This document shows, piece after piece, positions 1-22,049 of a stretch of DNA of 22,049 nt. How positions within the stretch are numbered: the stretch's first letter is position 1; each line of letters starts with the position of its first letter. The stretch is from Pleurobrachia bachei. Its lineage: Eukaryota; Ctenophora; Tentaculata; Cydippida; Pleurobrachiidae. The translations under genes were made by a program, and so were the position numbers. The notes beneath the pieces were generated by a model. The model ran no database searches, had not been told where the DNA came from, and was given only the letters and a program-made list of their open reading frames with translations. The stretch is from assembly GCA_000695325.1 (NCBI GenBank), contig AVPN01000053.1, forward strand, positions 7,418-29,466, read 5' to 3'.

Positions 1-33
<33 letters not shown>
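1..33. repeat. (AG)n microsatellite
   Basis: A pure AG dinucleotide run starts at the window edge and probably extends beyond it. Confidence 0.95.
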
Positions 34-37
<4 letters not shown>

Positions 38-284
38 GATATTGCAACATTTAAATTCTTTCATTCTAGCTGGTGATGTTGTTGAAAATCAACATTACCT
101 ATACCGATATTCGCATAGTAGTAGTATTCGATAGAGAATTGGAGTTGGTCATGTTGGTGTTGTGTATATGGCACACATATTATTAGTACAACATAACATG
201 CATGCTTGTTTATAGTGAGAAAGAGAGAAAGAGAGAGATCCACAAGGTGCACACGATTGTGCTACTACTCACGTGCTCCTTCAG
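1..284. other. Upstream flank or intron, no gene seen
   Basis: This stretch holds an (AG)n tract at 1-33, AT-rich sequence and a short GA-rich run near 220-238. It ends in the acceptor CTCCTTCAG before exon 1. Because exon 1 begins in phase 0 without an obvious initiator, this is probably an intron of the same gene rather than a promoter. I see no coding exon in it. Confidence 0.6.
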
Positions 285-21859
<21,575 letters not shown>

Positions 21860-22038
21860 GTGAGTTATCAGGAGCTTCATATTATTCCGCCCGACTCCGT
21901 CCTTTCTTTTTTGATTAATTTCATTCGCTATTCTCCTACTAACGGGTGACAACTACAAATTGTCACTAATTTAAAACAGCTGTAGAATTTTTCCCTTTTG
22001 AGATACAGCTTCGAACCAGTGATAGAACGATTTTTCAG

Positions 22039-22049
22039 ACAATTTTGCA
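22039..22049 (+). CDS. Possible start of exon 44 (cut by window end)
   Basis: The acceptor TTTTTCAG joins the phase-1 A of exon 43 to AC and gives NNFA before the window ends. Other AG sites in 21960-22020 lead to a TGA. Only four residues are visible, so this is tentative. Confidence 0.3.

Noticed and set aside
61-252. 63-codon minus-strand ORF upstream of exon 1
   Set aside because: Low-complexity AT-rich sequence with Tyr and His runs; no similarity recognised and no supporting signals.
21860-21918. Extension of exon 43 frame to a stop at 21918 as a C-terminus
   Set aside because: The gene should continue through the rest of AAA6 and the C-terminal domain, and a strong donor GTGAGT at 21860 ends the conserved part.

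Overview
This window looks like animal nuclear DNA. It carries most of one gene on the + strand, an axonemal dynein heavy chain (DNAH family), read as about 43 short exons separated by mostly 80-200 bp GT-AG introns. The spliced reading frame is consistent from exon to exon. It begins in the N-terminal tail and runs through the linker, AAA1-AAA4, the coiled-coil stalk with its microtubule-binding domain, AAA5 and the start of AAA6, about 3,300 codons. The 5' end (start codon, early tail) and the 3' end (rest of AAA6, C-terminal domain, stop) lie outside. No second gene, RNA gene, CRISPR array or complete transposon is visible. Standard codons, dense short introns, long simple repeats and RFX-type X-box motifs suggest a metazoan with a fairly compact gene structure. 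I cannot name the species or the exact DNAH paralogue.

Layout: 1-284, (AG)n and upstream intron or flank. 285-4341, tail and linker exons 1-9. 4438-6548, AAA1 exons 10-13 with the Walker A GPAGTGKT, interrupted by about 700 bp of (AC)n in intron 10. 6284-9788, a tandem duplication of about 1.75 kb covering the end of exon 13 through exon 17 (AAA2). 9811-12853, exons 18-24 (end of AAA2, AAA3), with a 33-bp minisatellite in intron 22. 13068-14648, exons 25-29 (AAA4). 14649-17091, intron 29, almost entirely a 28-bp higher-order TGTC/TATC array. 17092-18999, stalk and MTBD. 18933-21859, second stalk helix, AAA5 and start of AAA6, with a minisatellite of X-box-like motifs in intron 42.

The most notable points are: (1) the intron 42 array has 22 motif positions, 19 of which fit the RFX X-box consensus GTNRCC-N2-RGYAAC despite variation between copies, in a gene class that RFX factors control; (2) the 33-bp intron 22 array repeats the exon 22 end and its 5' splice site, giving 12 evenly spaced donors plus a 13th; (3) the exon 13-17 duplication shows 16 exonic differences, all synonymous, and cannot be read in frame if both copies are spliced in series; (4) a roughly 65-bp element with a central GTCACGTGAC and flanking ATTGG boxes occurs in three introns of the same gene. 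Residue numbers below count from the first codon at 285, using one copy of the duplicated exons.
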